A DNA stretch of 64,000 nucleotides, taken from positions 62,001 to 126,000 of the forward strand of contig NZ_JYLI01000004.1 in the NCBI RefSeq assembly GCF_001439785.1, in the 5' to 3' direction. The notes below the pieces were generated by a model that worked only from the letters and a program-made list of their open reading frames with translations, ran no database searches and had not been told where the DNA came from. Origin of the DNA: Pseudomonas poae (GTDB lineage: Bacteria > Pseudomonadota > Gammaproteobacteria > Pseudomonadales > Pseudomonadaceae). Shown one piece after another: positions 1 to 9,819 of the stretch. A program made the translations under genes and the position numbers. Each line of letters opens with the position of its first letter. The first letter of the stretch is position 1.

Positions 1-1
1 G

Positions 2-655
2 GTCGTGGGCGTTGGCGCGCCTATCGTCGGTGCGATCGAGGGCTGGTACGTGCCGCGTTACGTGATCGAAGGCGACGCCAAGCGCAAGCTCGCCGCCAAG
101 GCGCCGGACCTGAAGAACATCGCGGATCTCGCCAAGTACGCCTCAGTGTTCAAGGACCAGGAAGAGCCGTCCAAGGGCCGCTTCTACAACTGCCCGGCCG
201 GCTGGACCTGTGAGCTGGACAACAGCGAAATGCTGAAAAGCTACGGTCTGGAGAGCACCTACACCAACTTCCGCCCAGGCACCGGCCCGGCGCTGGATGC
301 GGCGGTGCTGTCGAGCTACAAGCGTGGCGAGCCGATCCTGTTCTACTACTGGTCGCCGACGCCGCTGATGGGTCAGGTCGACCTGGTCAAGCTGCAGGAA
401 AAACCCGGCGTGGATAAAAGCGTGAGCATCAAGGTCGGCCTGTCCAAGGCATTCCACGAGCAGGCGCCGGAACTGGTGGCCGTGCTGGAAAAGGTCAACC
501 TGCCCATCGACCTGCTCAACCAGAACCTGGGTCGCATGGCCAAGGAACGTATCGAATCGCCGAAACTGGCGAAAATATTCCTCAAGGAACATCCTGAGGT
601 CTGGCACGCCTGGGTCAGCGACGAGGCCGCCAAAAAAATCGACGCGGCCTTGTAG
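2..655 (+). CDS. hutX: ABC transporter substrate-binding protein, C-terminal part (HutX-like)
   Basis: Only the C-terminal 217 residues are present; the reading frame is open through the left edge. The sequence fits the glycine betaine/proline (OpuAC) class of periplasmic binding proteins. Visible features are the A-G-W-T-C segment, the F-Y-Y-W-S-P-T loop typical of an aromatic ligand pocket, and the closing W-V-S-D-E-A region. It is followed by a permease and an ATPase and then by hut catabolic genes, so the likely ligand is histidine or a related imidazole compound; that is inference from context. In P. fluorescens this importer is called HutXWV. The signal peptide and start lie outside the window. 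Confidence 0.85.
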   Translation, partial: VVGVGAPIVGAIEGWYVPRYVIEGDAKRKLAAKAPDLKNIADLAKYASVFKDQEEPSKGRFYNCPAGWTCELDNSEMLKSYGLESTYTNFRPGTGPALDAAVLSSYKRGEPILFYYWSPTPLMGQVDLVKLQEKPGVDKSVSIKVGLSKAFHEQAPELVAVLEKVNLPIDLLNQNLGRMAKERIESPKLAKIFLKEHPEVWHAWVSDEAAKKIDAAL

Positions 656-727
656 GTCAAGCGCGTCCGGCTACCCTGAAGGGCTGGCCGGGCGCCCGGC
701 CACAACCCATTGGACCGAGAGCACGCT

Positions 728-1579
728 ATGTTTCCCGAGAGTTTTACGTTTTCCATCGCCGACTGGGTCAACGGTTGGGTGGACTCATTGGTCACCCACT
801 ACGGCGATGTGTTCCGGCACATCTCCGACACCCTGCTGTGGGCCATCGTCAACCTGGAAGGTCTGCTGCGCGCCGCGCCCTGGTGGCTGATGCTGGCGAT
901 TGTCGGCGCCATTGCCTGGCACGCCACGCGCAAGGTAGTCACCACCGCCGTGATCGTCGGTTTGCTGTTTCTGGTGGGCGCCGTGGGCCTGTGGGACAAG
1001 CTGATGCAAACCCTGGCGCTGATGATGGTGGCCACGGTGATCTCGGTGTTCATCGGCATTCCGCTGGGCATCCTGTCGGCGCGCAGCAATCGCCTGCGTG
1101 CGGTGCTGATGCCGCTGCTCGACATCATGCAGACCATGCCCAGCTTCGTGTACCTGATCCCGGTGCTGATGCTGTTCGGCCTGGGCAAGGTGCCGGCGAT
1201 TTTCGCCACGGTGATCTACGCCGCGCCGCCGCTGATTCGCCTCACTGACCTGGGCATTCGCCAGGTTGACCGCGAAGTGATGGAAGCCATCAACGCCTTT
1301 GGCGCCAACCGCTGGCAGCAACTGTTCGGCGTGCAATTGCCGCTGGCCCTGCCGAGCATCATGGCCGGTATCAACCAGACCACCATGATGGCGTTGTCGA
1401 TGGTGGTAATCGCCTCGATGATCGGCGCCCGTGGCTTGGGTGAAGACGTATTGGTCGGCATCCAGACCCTCAACGTTGGCCGTGGTCTTGAAGCCGGCCT
1501 TGCGATTGTGATTCTCGCGGTGGTCATCGACCGCATTACCCAGGCCTATGGTCGTCCACGGCATGAGGCGAGCAAATGA
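728..1579 (+). CDS. hutW: ABC transporter permease (HutW-like)
   Basis: This 283-residue polytopic membrane protein has the binding-protein-dependent permease fold of the ProW/OpuAB class. The N-terminus is an amphipathic stretch, followed by several hydrophobic helices and the EAA-type cytoplasmic loop (near [12 protein letters not shown]), which contacts the ATPase. An in-frame TTG at 710 would add six residues, but the ATG at 728 is preceded by a purine-rich GAGAG and gives the normal N-terminus. The stop overlaps the next start by four bases (ATGA), which implies translational coupling with the ATPase. It should carry histidine across the inner membrane. Confidence 0.88.
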   Translation: MFPESFTFSIADWVNGWVDSLVTHYGDVFRHISDTLLWAIVNLEGLLRAAPWWLMLAIVGAIAWHATRKVVTTAVIVGLLFLVGAVGLWDKLMQTLALMMVATVISVFIGIPLGILSARSNRLRAVLMPLLDIMQTMPSFVYLIPVLMLFGLGKVPAIFATVIYAAPPLIRLTDLGIRQVDREVMEAINAFGANRWQQLFGVQLPLALPSIMAGINQTTMMALSMVVIASMIGARGLGEDVLVGIQTLNVGRGLEAGLAIVILAVVIDRITQAYGRPRHEASK

Positions 1580-2400
1580 GTACCGTCAGCAAAATTGAAG
1601 TCAGGAACGTATTCAAGATTTTCGGCAATCGATCCAAAGACGCGCTGGCCATGATCGGCCAGGGCAAGACCAAGGATGAGGTGCTGGCCGAAACCGGTTG
1701 CGTGGTCGGCGTGAATGACCTGTCCCTGAGCATCGCCACCGGTGAGATCTTTGTGATCATGGGGTTGTCGGGTTCCGGCAAGTCGACCCTGGTGCGCCAC
1801 TTCAACCGCCTGATCGACCCCACCAGCGGCGCGATCCTGGTGGACGGTGAAGACATTCTGCAACTGGACATGGATGCCCTGCGCCAATTGCGTCGGCACA
1901 AAATCAGCATGGTGTTCCAGAGCTTCGGCCTGCTGCCGCACAAGAGCGTGCTCGACAACGTTGCCTATGGCCTCAAGGTGCGCGGCGAAACCAAACAAGT
2001 GTGTGCCGAGCGTGCCCTGCACTGGATCGAAACCGTAGGCCTCAAGGGCTACGAAAACAAATACCCGCACCAGCTTTCCGGTGGCATGCGCCAGCGCGTC
2101 GGCCTGGCCCGCGCGTTGGCGGCCGACACCGACATCATCCTGATGGACGAAGCCTTCAGCGCCCTCGACCCGCTGATCCGCGCCGAGATGCAGGACCAGT
2201 TGATCGAGCTGCAAAAGACCCTGCACAAGACCATCGTGTTCATCACCCATGACCTGGACGAGGCCGTGCGCATCGGCAACCGCATTGCGATCCTCAAGGA
2301 CGGCAAGCTGATCCAGGTGGGTACGCCGCGCGAGATTCTGCACTCGCCGGCGGATGAGTATGTAGACCGGTTCGTTCAGCGACGGGCGGCGGTGGTCTGA
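1576..2400 (+). CDS. hutV: ABC transporter ATP-binding protein (HutV-like)
   Basis: This 274-residue ATPase of the ProV/OpuAA family powers the hutXWV importer. The motifs in order are Walker A (G-L-S-G-S-G-K-S-T, about residue 63), Q-loop (V-F-Q-S-F-G), signature (L-S-G-G-M-R-Q-R-V), Walker B (I-I-L-M-D-E-A) and the switch histidine (F-I-T-H-D-L-D). It ends soon after the nucleotide-binding domain, so it lacks the C-terminal CBS pair found in E. coli ProV. That suggests it does not sense ionic strength the way osmotic ProV does. It overlaps hutW by four bases and is separated from the first hutH by a repeat. Confidence 0.88.
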   Translation: MSTVSKIEVRNVFKIFGNRSKDALAMIGQGKTKDEVLAETGCVVGVNDLSLSIATGEIFVIMGLSGSGKSTLVRHFNRLIDPTSGAILVDGEDILQLDMDALRQLRRHKISMVFQSFGLLPHKSVLDNVAYGLKVRGETKQVCAERALHWIETVGLKGYENKYPHQLSGGMRQRVGLARALAADTDIILMDEAFSALDPLIRAEMQDQLIELQKTLHKTIVFITHDLDEAVRIGNRIAILKDGKLIQVGTPREILHSPADEYVDRFVQRRAAVV

Positions 2401-2424
2401 TCAGGGTTTTGTAGTGAGCCGGCC

Positions 2425-2501
2425 GGCCTCATCGCAGGCAAGCCAGCCCACACATTTGGAATGCATTTCCCTGTGGGAGCTGGCTTGCCTGCGATGAGGC
2501 C
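2425..2501. repeat. REPIN-like inverted repeat pair between hutV and hutH1
   Basis: Two copies of a REP-type sequence containing CATCGCAGGCAAGCCAG face each other across a short spacer, so the whole element can fold into one long hairpin. It fills most of the 136-base gap. Similar pairs recur in this window (41089, 43237). In the hut operon it could attenuate or protect the mRNA between the importer genes and the catabolic genes; that is inference. Confidence 0.8.
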
Positions 2502-2536
2502 AGTGAAGCTGCAAAGCAATTGAAGAAGGTACAAAG

Positions 2537-4045
2537 ATGCCCCAGCTCGCAACAATTCTCATCGCCGACGCCCCCCTGCGCTGGCAGGACGTGGTCGCCG
2601 TCGCCCGCCACGGCGCCGTGTTCGAACTCTCTGACCAGGCCTGGGCGCGCATCGACAATGCCCAGGCCATCGTGCAGCGCATCGTCGCCAGCGGCGAGCG
2701 CGCCTATGGCGTCAACACCGGGCTGGGTGCGCTGTGCAACGTGTCGCTTGAGGGCGAGCAGCTCAGCCAGCTGTCGCGCAACACCCTGCTGAGCCACGCC
2801 TGCGGCGTCGGCCCGGCACTGAGTGACGAGCAGACCCGTGCGATCATCTGCGCCGCCATCATCAACTACAGCCACGGCTACTCCGGCCTGCATCGCCAGG
2901 TGGTGCAGGCGCTGCTGGCGTTGCTCAACCACGGCATCACCCCGCAAGTGCCGTCCCAGGGTTCGGTGGGTTACCTGACCCATATGGCCCATGTCGGCGT
3001 AGCCTTGCTGGGGATTGGCGACGTGAGCTATCGCGGGCAGATCATTGCGGCGCAAGACGCATTGAAAGCCGAAGGGTTGCAGCCCGTGATACTCGGCGCA
3101 AAGGACGGCCTGTGCCTGGTCAACGGCACGCCATGCATGACCGGCCTGAGCTGCCTGGCCCTGGCTGACGCGCATCATCTGCTGCAATGGGCCGACGTGA
3201 TCGGCGCCATGAGCTTCGAGGCCCAGCGCGGCCAGCTCGATGCGTTTGACGAAGAGATCCTCGCCCTCAAGCGCCACCCCGGCATGCAGCGCGTCGGCCA
3301 TAACCTGCGCGCGCTGCTCGACGGCAGTGAGGTGATCGCCGCGAGCAGGGGCATCCGCACGCAGGACGCCCTGAGCCTGCGCTCGATCCCGCAGATCCAC
3401 GGTGCCTCGCGCGATCAGGTGGAACACGCCACCCGCCAGATCGAAACCGAGCTCAACGGCGCTACCGACAACCCGCTGCTGCTTGGCACGCCGGACCATT
3501 ACCGCGTGGTGTCCCAGGCCAACCCCCACGGTCAGTCCGTGGCCATGGCCGCCGACCTGCTCGCCATCGCCATGGCCGAAATCGGCGCGGTGGCCGAGCG
3601 CCGCCTGGACCGCCTGATCAACCCGCACGTCAGCGGCCTGCCGGCCTTTCTGGTGAGCGACCCCGGGGTGAACTCGGGGATGATGATCGCGCAATACGTC
3701 GCTGCGTCGCTGTGCGGGCAGAACCGGCAACTGGCGCAACCGGCGGTGCTCGACAACTTCGTTACCTCGGGCCTGCAGGAAGACCACCTGAGCCTGGGCA
3801 CCAACGCCGCGCTCAAGTTGCACCAACTGCTGGCCAACGTGACCCGGATTCTCGCCATTGAGTACCTGCTGGCCGCCCAGGCGTTCGAGTTTCTCAAGGA
3901 CCAACGCTTCGGCGCAGGCACCGACCGCGCCTGGCGTCTGCTGCGCGAGGTCGTCCCCGCGTATGAGCAGGACCGCTGGCTGGCGCCGGACATTGAAGCC
4001 GCCGCCAGGGTGCTCACCGACACTGCATTGCCGAATTTGTATTGA
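2537..4045 (+). CDS. hutH1: HutH paralogue lacking the MIO motif
   Basis: This 502-residue protein belongs to the histidine/phenylalanine ammonia-lyase family. The Y-G-V-N-T-G-L-G loop (about residue 57), an N-G-T motif and the Q-E-D-H segment are all present. The Ala-Ser-Gly triplet that cyclises into the MIO electrophile is absent: G-S-V-G (residues 142-145) runs straight into Y-L-T-H, about three residues shorter than the canonical loop. The tyrosine of the Q-D-P-Y-S-L-R active-site motif is replaced (Q-D-A-L-S-L-R). It should not deaminate histidine by the usual mechanism. Genetic work on P. fluorescens SBW25 reported two hutH copies, one of them nonfunctional, which fits. There is no stop or frameshift and the frame is full length, so it is probably still translated. 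Confidence 0.85.
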   Translation: MPQLATILIADAPLRWQDVVAVARHGAVFELSDQAWARIDNAQAIVQRIVASGERAYGVNTGLGALCNVSLEGEQLSQLSRNTLLSHACGVGPALSDEQTRAIICAAIINYSHGYSGLHRQVVQALLALLNHGITPQVPSQGSVGYLTHMAHVGVALLGIGDVSYRGQIIAAQDALKAEGLQPVILGAKDGLCLVNGTPCMTGLSCLALADAHHLLQWADVIGAMSFEAQRGQLDAFDEEILALKRHPGMQRVGHNLRALLDGSEVIAASRGIRTQDALSLRSIPQIHGASRDQVEHATRQIETELNGATDNPLLLGTPDHYRVVSQANPHGQSVAMAADLLAIAMAEIGAVAERRLDRLINPHVSGLPAFLVSDPGVNSGMMIAQYVAASLCGQNRQLAQPAVLDNFVTSGLQEDHLSLGTNAALKLHQLLANVTRILAIEYLLAAQAFEFLKDQRFGAGTDRAWRLLREVVPAYEQDRWLAPDIEAAARVLTDTALPNLY

Positions 4046-4076
4046 AATCAAAAAATAATTCACAAGGAGCATCAAC

Positions 4077-5609
4077 GTGACTGCACTCAATCTGATTCCA
4101 GGCCAACTGAGCCTTGCCCAACTGCGCACCGTCTACCAGCAGTCGGTCACCCTCAGCCTGGATGACAGTGCATCGAGCCAGATCGAAGCCAGCGTCGCCT
4201 GCGTGGAACAGATTCTCGCCGAGAACCGCACCGCCTACGGCATCAACACCGGGTTCGGCCTGCTGGCCTCGACCCGCATCGCCAGCGAAGACCTGGAAAA
4301 CCTGCAGCGCTCACTGGTGCTGTCCCACGCCGCCGGCGTCGGCGAGCCGATCAGCGACGCATTGGTGCGGCTGGTCATGGTGCTCAAGGTCAACAGCCTG
4401 AGCCGTGGCTTTTCCGGGATCCGTCGTCAGGTCATCGACGCGCTGATTGCGTTGATCAACGCCGAGGTCTACCCGCACATTCCGCTCAAGGGGTCGGTGG
4501 GTGCCTCCGGTGACCTCGCGCCCTTGGCGCACATGTCTCTGGTGCTGCTGGGCGAGGGCAAGGCGCGCTACAAAGGCGAATGGCTGACGACCGTGGACGC
4601 GCTGAAAATCGCCGGCCTCACGCCGCTGACCCTCGCCGCCAAGGAAGGTTTGGCGCTGCTCAACGGCACCCAGGTGTCCACCGCCTATGCCTTGCGTGGG
4701 CTGTTCGAAGGCGAAGACCTGTTTGCCGGCGCCCTCGTCTGCGGCGGTCTCACGGTGGAGGCGGTGCTGGGCTCGCGCTCGCCATTCGACGCGCGTATTC
4801 ATGCCGCGCGCGGCCAGCGTGGGCAGATCGATGCGGCGGCGGCCTACCGGACGCTGCTGGGTGACAGCAGCCAGGTGTCGCAGTCGCACCAGAACTGCGA
4901 CAAGGTGCAGGACCCATACTCCCTGCGCTGCCAGCCGCAAGTGATGGGCGCCTGCCTGACCCAGTTGCGCCAGGCGGCCGAAGTGCTGGTGGTCGAAGCC
5001 AACGCTGTGTCGGACAACCCGCTGGTGTTCGCCGCCGAGGGCGACGTGATCTCCGGTGGCAACTTCCACGCCGAGCCGGTGGCGATGGCCGCCGACAACA
5101 TGGCGCTGGCGCTGGCTGAAATCGGCGCGCTGAGCGAGCGGCGCATCTCGCTGATGATGGACAAGCACATGTCGCAATTGCCGCCGTTTCTGGTGGGCAA
5201 TGGCGGGGTCAACTCCGGTTTCATGATCGCCCAGGTCACGGCTGCCGCGCTGGCCAGCGAAAACAAGGCCCTGGCCCATCCCCACAGCGTCGACAGCCTG
5301 CCCACTTCCGCCAACCAGGAAGACCATGTGTCGATGGCCCCGGCGGCCGGCAAGCGTCTGTGGGAAATGGCCGAGAACACCCGAGGTATCCTTGCCGTGG
5401 AGTGGCTGGCAGCCTGCCAGGGCCTGGACCTGCGCGATGGCCTCAAAACCTCGCCGGTGCTTGAACAGGCCCGAGGCTTGCTGCGCGATAAAGTGGCGTT
5501 TTATGACAAGGATCGTTTTTTTGCCCCGGACATCATCGCCGCCAGCGAACTGCTTGCCAGCCGCTGCCTCAATGAGCTGGTGCCGGCGCCGTTGCTGCCG
5601 AGTCTGTAA
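4077..5609 (+). CDS. hutH: Histidine ammonia-lyase
   Basis: This 510-residue enzyme converts L-histidine to urocanate and ammonia in the cytoplasm, the first step of the hut pathway. It has the full MIO-forming motif, [10 protein letters not shown] (Ala-Ser-Gly at residues 143-145), the Y-G-I-N-T-G-F-G loop, [14 protein letters not shown] and N-Q-E-D-H. The start is GTG, supported by AAGGAG seven bases upstream. It lies 31 bases after the MIO-less paralogue and 12 bases before hutI, clearly in one operon. In SBW25 nomenclature this would be hutH2, the functional copy. Confidence 0.96.
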   Translation: MTALNLIPGQLSLAQLRTVYQQSVTLSLDDSASSQIEASVACVEQILAENRTAYGINTGFGLLASTRIASEDLENLQRSLVLSHAAGVGEPISDALVRLVMVLKVNSLSRGFSGIRRQVIDALIALINAEVYPHIPLKGSVGASGDLAPLAHMSLVLLGEGKARYKGEWLTTVDALKIAGLTPLTLAAKEGLALLNGTQVSTAYALRGLFEGEDLFAGALVCGGLTVEAVLGSRSPFDARIHAARGQRGQIDAAAAYRTLLGDSSQVSQSHQNCDKVQDPYSLRCQPQVMGACLTQLRQAAEVLVVEANAVSDNPLVFAAEGDVISGGNFHAEPVAMAADNMALALAEIGALSERRISLMMDKHMSQLPPFLVGNGGVNSGFMIAQVTAAALASENKALAHPHSVDSLPTSANQEDHVSMAPAAGKRLWEMAENTRGILAVEWLAACQGLDLRDGLKTSPVLEQARGLLRDKVAFYDKDRFFAPDIIAASELLASRCLNELVPAPLLPSL

Positions 5610-5621
5610 CGAGGAGGTTGG

Positions 5622-6827
5622 ATGAAAACCCTTTGGCAACACTGTCATGTTGCAACCATGGCTGACGGCAAGTACTCGATCATCGAGGATGCCGCCTTGG
5701 TCACCGCCCACTCGCTGATCGAATGGATCGGCCCGCGTAGCCAGTTGCCGGTGGCTGACTACGCTCAGGTGCATGACCTGCAGGGCGCCTGGGTCACCCC
5801 CGGGCTGATCGACTGCCATACCCACACGGTGTTCGGCGGCAACCGCAGCGGCGAATTCGAGCAGCGCCTTCAGGGTGTGAGCTATGCCGAGATCGCCGCT
5901 CAGGGCGGGGGCATTGCCAGCACCGTGCGCGCCACGCGTGCTGCCAGCGAAGACGAGCTGTTCGCCAGCGGCCACAAGCGCCTGCGCAGCCTGTTGAAAG
6001 ACGGCGTGACCACAGTGGAGATCAAGTCCGGCTACGGCCTGGACTTGGCCAACGAACGCAAGATGCTGCGCGTGGCCCGGCGCCTCGGTGACGCGCTGCC
6101 GGTGAGCGTGCGCGCCACCTGCCTGGCCGCCCATGCGTTGCCACCGGAGTACAAGGACCGTGCCGACGACTACATCGACCACATCTGCAACGAAATGCTG
6201 CCGGCCCTGGCAGCAGAAGGCCTGGTAGACGCCGTGGATGCGTTCTGCGAATACCTGGCATTTTCCACGGAGCAAGTGGAGCGCGTGTTCAAGGTCGCCC
6301 GGCAACTGGGCCTGCCGGTCAAGCTGCATGCCGAGCAGCTCTCGTCGTTGCACGGTTCCAGTCTGGCTGCGCGCTATCACGCGCTGTCGGCCGATCACCT
6401 GGAATTCATGACCGAAGAAGACGCCATCGCCATGGCCGCCGCCGGTACCGTCGCCGTGCTGCTGCCGGGGGCGTTCTATTTTCTGCGCGAAACCCAGTTG
6501 CCGCCGATGGATGCCCTGCGCAAACATGGGGTGAAGATCGCTATCGGCAGTGACCTTAACCCCGGCACCTCGCCAGCACTGTCGCTGCGGCTGATGCTCA
6601 ATATGGCATGCACCCTGTTGCGCATGACCCCGGAAGAAGCGCTGGCCGGCGCCACCCTGCATGCGGCCACCGCGCTGGGCATGGGCGACAGCCATGGTTC
6701 GCTGGAGGTGGGCAAGGTCGCTGATTTTGTCGCCTGGCAGATTGATCGCCCCGCCGACCTGGCCTACTGGCTGGGCGGCGAACTGGACAAACGCGTGGTG
6801 CGCCACGGCGTCGACGTTACTGTGTAA
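5622..6827 (+). CDS. hutI: Imidazolonepropionase
   Basis: This 401-residue amidohydrolase-superfamily enzyme hydrolyses 4-imidazolone-5-propionate to N-formimino-L-glutamate, the third hut step. The metal-binding [10 protein letters not shown] motif lies near residue 67. Further ligands appear in K-L-H-A-E-Q, S-A-D-H-L-E and G-S-D-L-N-P-G, all typical of HutI. The length matches the family (about 400 residues). A strong GAGGAGG ribosome-binding site precedes the ATG. It sits 12 bases after hutH and is followed at once by hutG. Confidence 0.96.
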   Translation: MKTLWQHCHVATMADGKYSIIEDAALVTAHSLIEWIGPRSQLPVADYAQVHDLQGAWVTPGLIDCHTHTVFGGNRSGEFEQRLQGVSYAEIAAQGGGIASTVRATRAASEDELFASGHKRLRSLLKDGVTTVEIKSGYGLDLANERKMLRVARRLGDALPVSVRATCLAAHALPPEYKDRADDYIDHICNEMLPALAAEGLVDAVDAFCEYLAFSTEQVERVFKVARQLGLPVKLHAEQLSSLHGSSLAARYHALSADHLEFMTEEDAIAMAAAGTVAVLLPGAFYFLRETQLPPMDALRKHGVKIAIGSDLNPGTSPALSLRLMLNMACTLLRMTPEEALAGATLHAATALGMGDSHGSLEVGKVADFVAWQIDRPADLAYWLGGELDKRVVRHGVDVTV

Positions 6828-6838
6828 GGAGCATGGTT

Positions 6839-7639
6839 GTGGATAAGGTTCTGAACTTCAAACAAGGCCGCACCCCGCTGCTGATCAGCATGCCCCACGC
6901 TGGCCTGCGCCTCACGCCTGCGGTCGAGGCCGGATTGGTCGCCGAGGCGCAAAGCCTGCCGGACACCGACTGGCACATCCCGACGCTGTATGACTTTGCC
7001 GAGGAACTGGGCGCCAGCACGTTGTCGGCAGAATATTCACGGTTTGTCATCGACCTTAACCGGCCGTCGGACGACAAGCCGCTGTACGCGGGGGCAACAA
7101 CGGGGCTGTACCCGGCGACGCTGTTCGACGGTGCGCCGTTGTTTCGCGAAGGGCTGGCGCCCTCTGAGGAGGAACGGGTGAGCTACCTGCAAAAGATCTG
7201 GGGGCCGTACCACCGTCAACTTCAGGAAGAGCTCGCGCGGCTCAAGGCCGAGTTCGGCTATGCGCTGCTGTTCGACGCGCACTCGATCCGTTCGGTAATC
7301 GCGCATCTGTTCGACGGCAAGTTGCCCGACTTCAATCTGGGCACCTTCAACGGGGCGGCCTGCGACCCGCAGCTGGCCGGCCAATTGGAAGCTATTTGCG
7401 CTCGGCATCCGCAGTACACCCATGTGCTCAACGGACGCTTCAAGGGCGGCCATATCACTCGCCACTATGGCGATCCGGCGCAGAATATCCACGCGGTGCA
7501 ACTGGAGCTGTGCCAGAGCACCTATATGGAAGAGGTCGAACCATTCCGCTATCGCCCTGATCTGGCCGAACCGACGCGTGTGGTGCTCAGGCAATTGCTT
7601 GAACAGATGCTGGCCTGGGGCCGGGCGCGCTATGCATAG
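6839..7639 (+). CDS. hutG: N-formylglutamate deformylase
   Basis: This 266-residue amidohydrolase releases formate and L-glutamate from N-formylglutamate. That is the last step of the five-step hut route that runs through formylglutamate (HutF/HutG). Motifs include I-S-M-P-H-A-G near the N-terminus, E-Y-S-R-F-V-I-D-L-N-R, D-A-H-S-I-R and the G-G-H-I-T-R-H-Y-G segment. An ATG at 6833 is in frame, but AAGGAG (6826-6831) is only one base from it; it is seven bases from the GTG at 6839, which gives the conserved M-D-K-V-L-N-F start. It closes the hut operon. Confidence 0.92.
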   Translation: MDKVLNFKQGRTPLLISMPHAGLRLTPAVEAGLVAEAQSLPDTDWHIPTLYDFAEELGASTLSAEYSRFVIDLNRPSDDKPLYAGATTGLYPATLFDGAPLFREGLAPSEEERVSYLQKIWGPYHRQLQEELARLKAEFGYALLFDAHSIRSVIAHLFDGKLPDFNLGTFNGAACDPQLAGQLEAICARHPQYTHVLNGRFKGGHITRHYGDPAQNIHAVQLELCQSTYMEEVEPFRYRPDLAEPTRVVLRQLLEQMLAWGRARYA

Positions 7640-7773
7640 ACACAACACAGAACGCCTGTGGAAGGGCGTGAGCCTGCGTTCGGCCAGCGTGTTCGACGGG
7701 GCGCCTCAGATCAAAAGCAAAAGCGCGGCGGCCTGTTAGAACCGACCGGTATGGGTGAGTGTGAACGCGATCA

Positions 7774-7842
7774 AATGTGGGAGCGGGCTTGCCCGCGAAG
7801 GCGTCGGCCCAGCAAACATTGATGTTGACTGACCCACAGATC
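7774..7842. repeat. Half REPIN (left arm and spacer only)
   Basis: The left arm, GTGGGAGCGGGCTTGCCCGCGA, is followed by a spacer containing AACATTGATGTTGACTGACC. The same arm and spacer occur complete at 51019-51108, where the right arm is also present. Here the right arm is missing and another element starts directly after the spacer. Confidence 0.8.
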
Positions 7843-7844
7843 CA

Positions 7845-7981
7845 CTGTGGCGAGCAGGCTTGTCCTGCGTTGGGCTGCGCAGCAGCCCCAAAACCAGGCG
7901 CTGAGCCTTATCAGGTACACCGCGTGTTGCTGGATTGGGGGCGCTTCGCACCCCAACGCGGGGCAAGCCCGCTCGCCACAG
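7845..7981. repeat. Long inverted-repeat element of a second REP class
   Basis: The outer arms are CTGTGGCGAGC and GCTCGCCACAG, exact inverse complements 137 bases apart. Next to them lie REP-like GGCTTG/CAAGCC segments, and inside are further inverted pieces (GGGGGCGCTTCGCACCCC). It resembles the large REPIN classes of P. fluorescens more than the 75-95-base ones elsewhere in this window. Confidence 0.7.
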
Positions 7982-8147
7982 GGGCTCCAGTTTGCGACGT
8001 GACAGCGCTAAGTGCCCCGCATTGGAGGGTATTCACAGCGTTGCCTGCGCAAGGACATGCTCATTGCACAATTCGGGTTTATGATGCCAGACGGCAGAAT
8101 AATAGAAGTCCCCTCAGGGATGAACCCGACACCCTACGGAGCGCGCA

Positions 8148-9119
8148 ATGCAGACTTGGTACCCGCAGATCAAACCCTACGCTCGGCACGATCTGGCTGT
8201 CGATGACACCCACACCCTGTATGTCGATGAAAGTGGCTCACCCGAAGGCTTGCCCGTGGTGTTCATCCACGGTGGCCCGGGCTCCGGTTGCGATGCGCAA
8301 AGCCGCTGCTACTTCGATCCGAACCTGTACCGCATCGTCACCTTCGACCAGCGCGGCTGCGGGCGCTCCACCCCACGCGCAAGCCTGGAAAACAACACCA
8401 CCTGGGACCTGGTCGCCGACCTTGAGCGCATTCGTGAGCACCTGGGCATCGACAAATGGGTACTGTTCGGCGGCTCATGGGGCTCGACGTTGTCCCTGGC
8501 CTACGCCCAAACCCACCCCGAGCGCGTGCATGGGCTGATCGTTCGCGGCATTTTCCTGGCGCGCCCGCAGGACATTCACTGGTTCTATCAGGAAGGCGCC
8601 AGCCGCCTGTTCCCCGATTACTGGCAGGACTACCTCGCGCCGATCCCGGCGGACGAGCGCCACGACATGATTGCGGCCTACCACAAGCGTCTCACCGGCA
8701 ACGACCAGATTGCCCAGATGCACGCAGCCAAGGCCTGGTCCGGCTGGGAAGGGCGCATGCTCGGCCTGTGCCCGAGCCCGCAGCATGTGGAGCGGTTCTC
8801 CGAACCGCAGCGCGCGCTGTCCATCGCGCGTATCGAGTGCCACTACTTCACCAACAACTCCTTCCTTGAACCCAACCAGCTGATTCGCGACATGCACAAG
8901 ATCGCCCATCTGCCTGGCGTCATCATCCACGGTCGCTACGACATGATCTGCCCGCTGGATAACGCCTGGGAGCTGCATCAGGCCTGGCCCAACAGCGAGC
9001 TGCAAGTGATCCGCGAAGCCGGGCATGCGGCGTCCGAGCCCGGCATCACCGATGCTCTGGTGCGTGCGACCGGCGAGATGGCACGGCGCCTGCTTGATCT
9101 GCCGCCAGAAGAAGCATGA
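8148..9119 (+). CDS. pip: Prolyl aminopeptidase
   Basis: This 323-residue alpha/beta hydrolase removes N-terminal proline from peptides. It shows the oxyanion loop H-G-G-P-G-S-G-C (about residue 41), the nucleophile elbow G-G-S-W-G-S, the acid in G-R-Y-D-M-I-C-P and the catalytic histidine in E-A-G-H-A-A. The length and the motif order match bacterial Pip (family S33). ACGGAG lies upstream of the ATG. The stop overlaps the dtd start by four bases, so the two are probably co-translated. It is cytoplasmic, with no signal peptide. Confidence 0.94.
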   Translation: MQTWYPQIKPYARHDLAVDDTHTLYVDESGSPEGLPVVFIHGGPGSGCDAQSRCYFDPNLYRIVTFDQRGCGRSTPRASLENNTTWDLVADLERIREHLGIDKWVLFGGSWGSTLSLAYAQTHPERVHGLIVRGIFLARPQDIHWFYQEGASRLFPDYWQDYLAPIPADERHDMIAAYHKRLTGNDQIAQMHAAKAWSGWEGRMLGLCPSPQHVERFSEPQRALSIARIECHYFTNNSFLEPNQLIRDMHKIAHLPGVIIHGRYDMICPLDNAWELHQAWPNSELQVIREAGHAASEPGITDALVRATGEMARRLLDLPPEEA

Positions 9120-9553
9120 AGGGCCTGCTGCAGCGGGTGCGTGGCGCCCGGGTCGAAGTGGCGGGTGAAGTGGTAGGGGCCATTGACCAGGGGTTGCTGG
9201 TGCTGGTGGCGGTCGAGCCTTCAGATACCCCGCAAAGCGCCGACAAATTGCTGCACAAGCTGCTTAACTACAGGGTGTTCAGCGATGACGAGGGCAAGAT
9301 GAACCTGTCGTTGAAGGACATTGACGGCGGCTTGCTGCTGGTGTCGCAGTTCACACTGGCGGCGGATACCAAAAGCGGGCTGCGTCCAAGCTTCAGCACG
9401 GCAGCACCGCCGGCCCTGGGCGCGGCGCTTTTTGATCACTTGTTGTTACAAGCGCAACAATTGCATGGCAAGGTGGCTTCGGGGCGTTTCGGCGCCGATA
9501 TGCAGGTGCATCTGGTCAATGATGGCCCTGTGACCTTTCTGTTACAGACGTGA
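9116..9553 (+). CDS. dtd: D-aminoacyl-tRNA deacylase
   Basis: This 145-residue enzyme hydrolyses D-aminoacyl-tRNAs and mischarged glycyl-tRNA(Ala), protecting translation. The two signature regions are visible: S-Q-F-T-L-A-A-D (about residue 77) and the C-terminal N-D-G-P-V-T-F-L-L, which carries the cross-subunit Gly-cisPro-type motif region. The start codon sits inside the end of pip (ATGA overlap). Full length for the family. Confidence 0.95.
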   Translation: MKGLLQRVRGARVEVAGEVVGAIDQGLLVLVAVEPSDTPQSADKLLHKLLNYRVFSDDEGKMNLSLKDIDGGLLLVSQFTLAADTKSGLRPSFSTAAPPALGAALFDHLLLQAQQLHGKVASGRFGADMQVHLVNDGPVTFLLQT

Positions 9554-9819
9554 ATGCATCAAAAACGACTTCAATGCCTAAAAAACGTGGGGTTTCGCTA
9601 TAAATACTTCGTTGACCCTGATGCGTTGTCTCGCGGGCTGCTAGATAATCGCGCGCTACGGGGATCAGCGTGGTTTGGTCCAATTTGACTTATGTAGAGA
9701 CTTGTCTGACGACCAGCGGGGAATCATTTTGTCCCATGGGAGTCGGAACAATGCTCGCCAACCTGGCATTTAGATAGCTGGCCGTTGGTTTTTTGATCTG
9801 TTTTCGGCGAGGGTTGCTC

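Larger units (their letters stand above)
7640..8147. other. 508-base intergenic region between hutG and pip
   Basis: This region holds no convincing gene. Most of it is repeat sequence: half of a REPIN at 7774-7842 and a second inverted-repeat element of a different class at 7845-7981. The last 160 bases before pip are unique and should contain the pip promoter, which I could not place with confidence. I saw no clear terminator with a U-tract after hutG; the repeat hairpins may serve that role. Confidence 0.7.

Noticed and set aside
2429..4129. 566-residue minus-strand open frame opposite the first hutH
   Set aside because: Shadow of the plus-strand lyase gene; no ribosome-binding site and biased composition.
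4311..6806. 831-residue open frame on the minus strand opposite hutH, hutI
   Set aside because: It is the antisense shadow of GC-rich coding genes, with a composition rich in His, Gln and Arg and no recognisable domain.
7634..7739. Possible 35-residue frame after hutG
   Set aside because: No convincing ribosome-binding site, no conserved features and an overlap with the hutG end.
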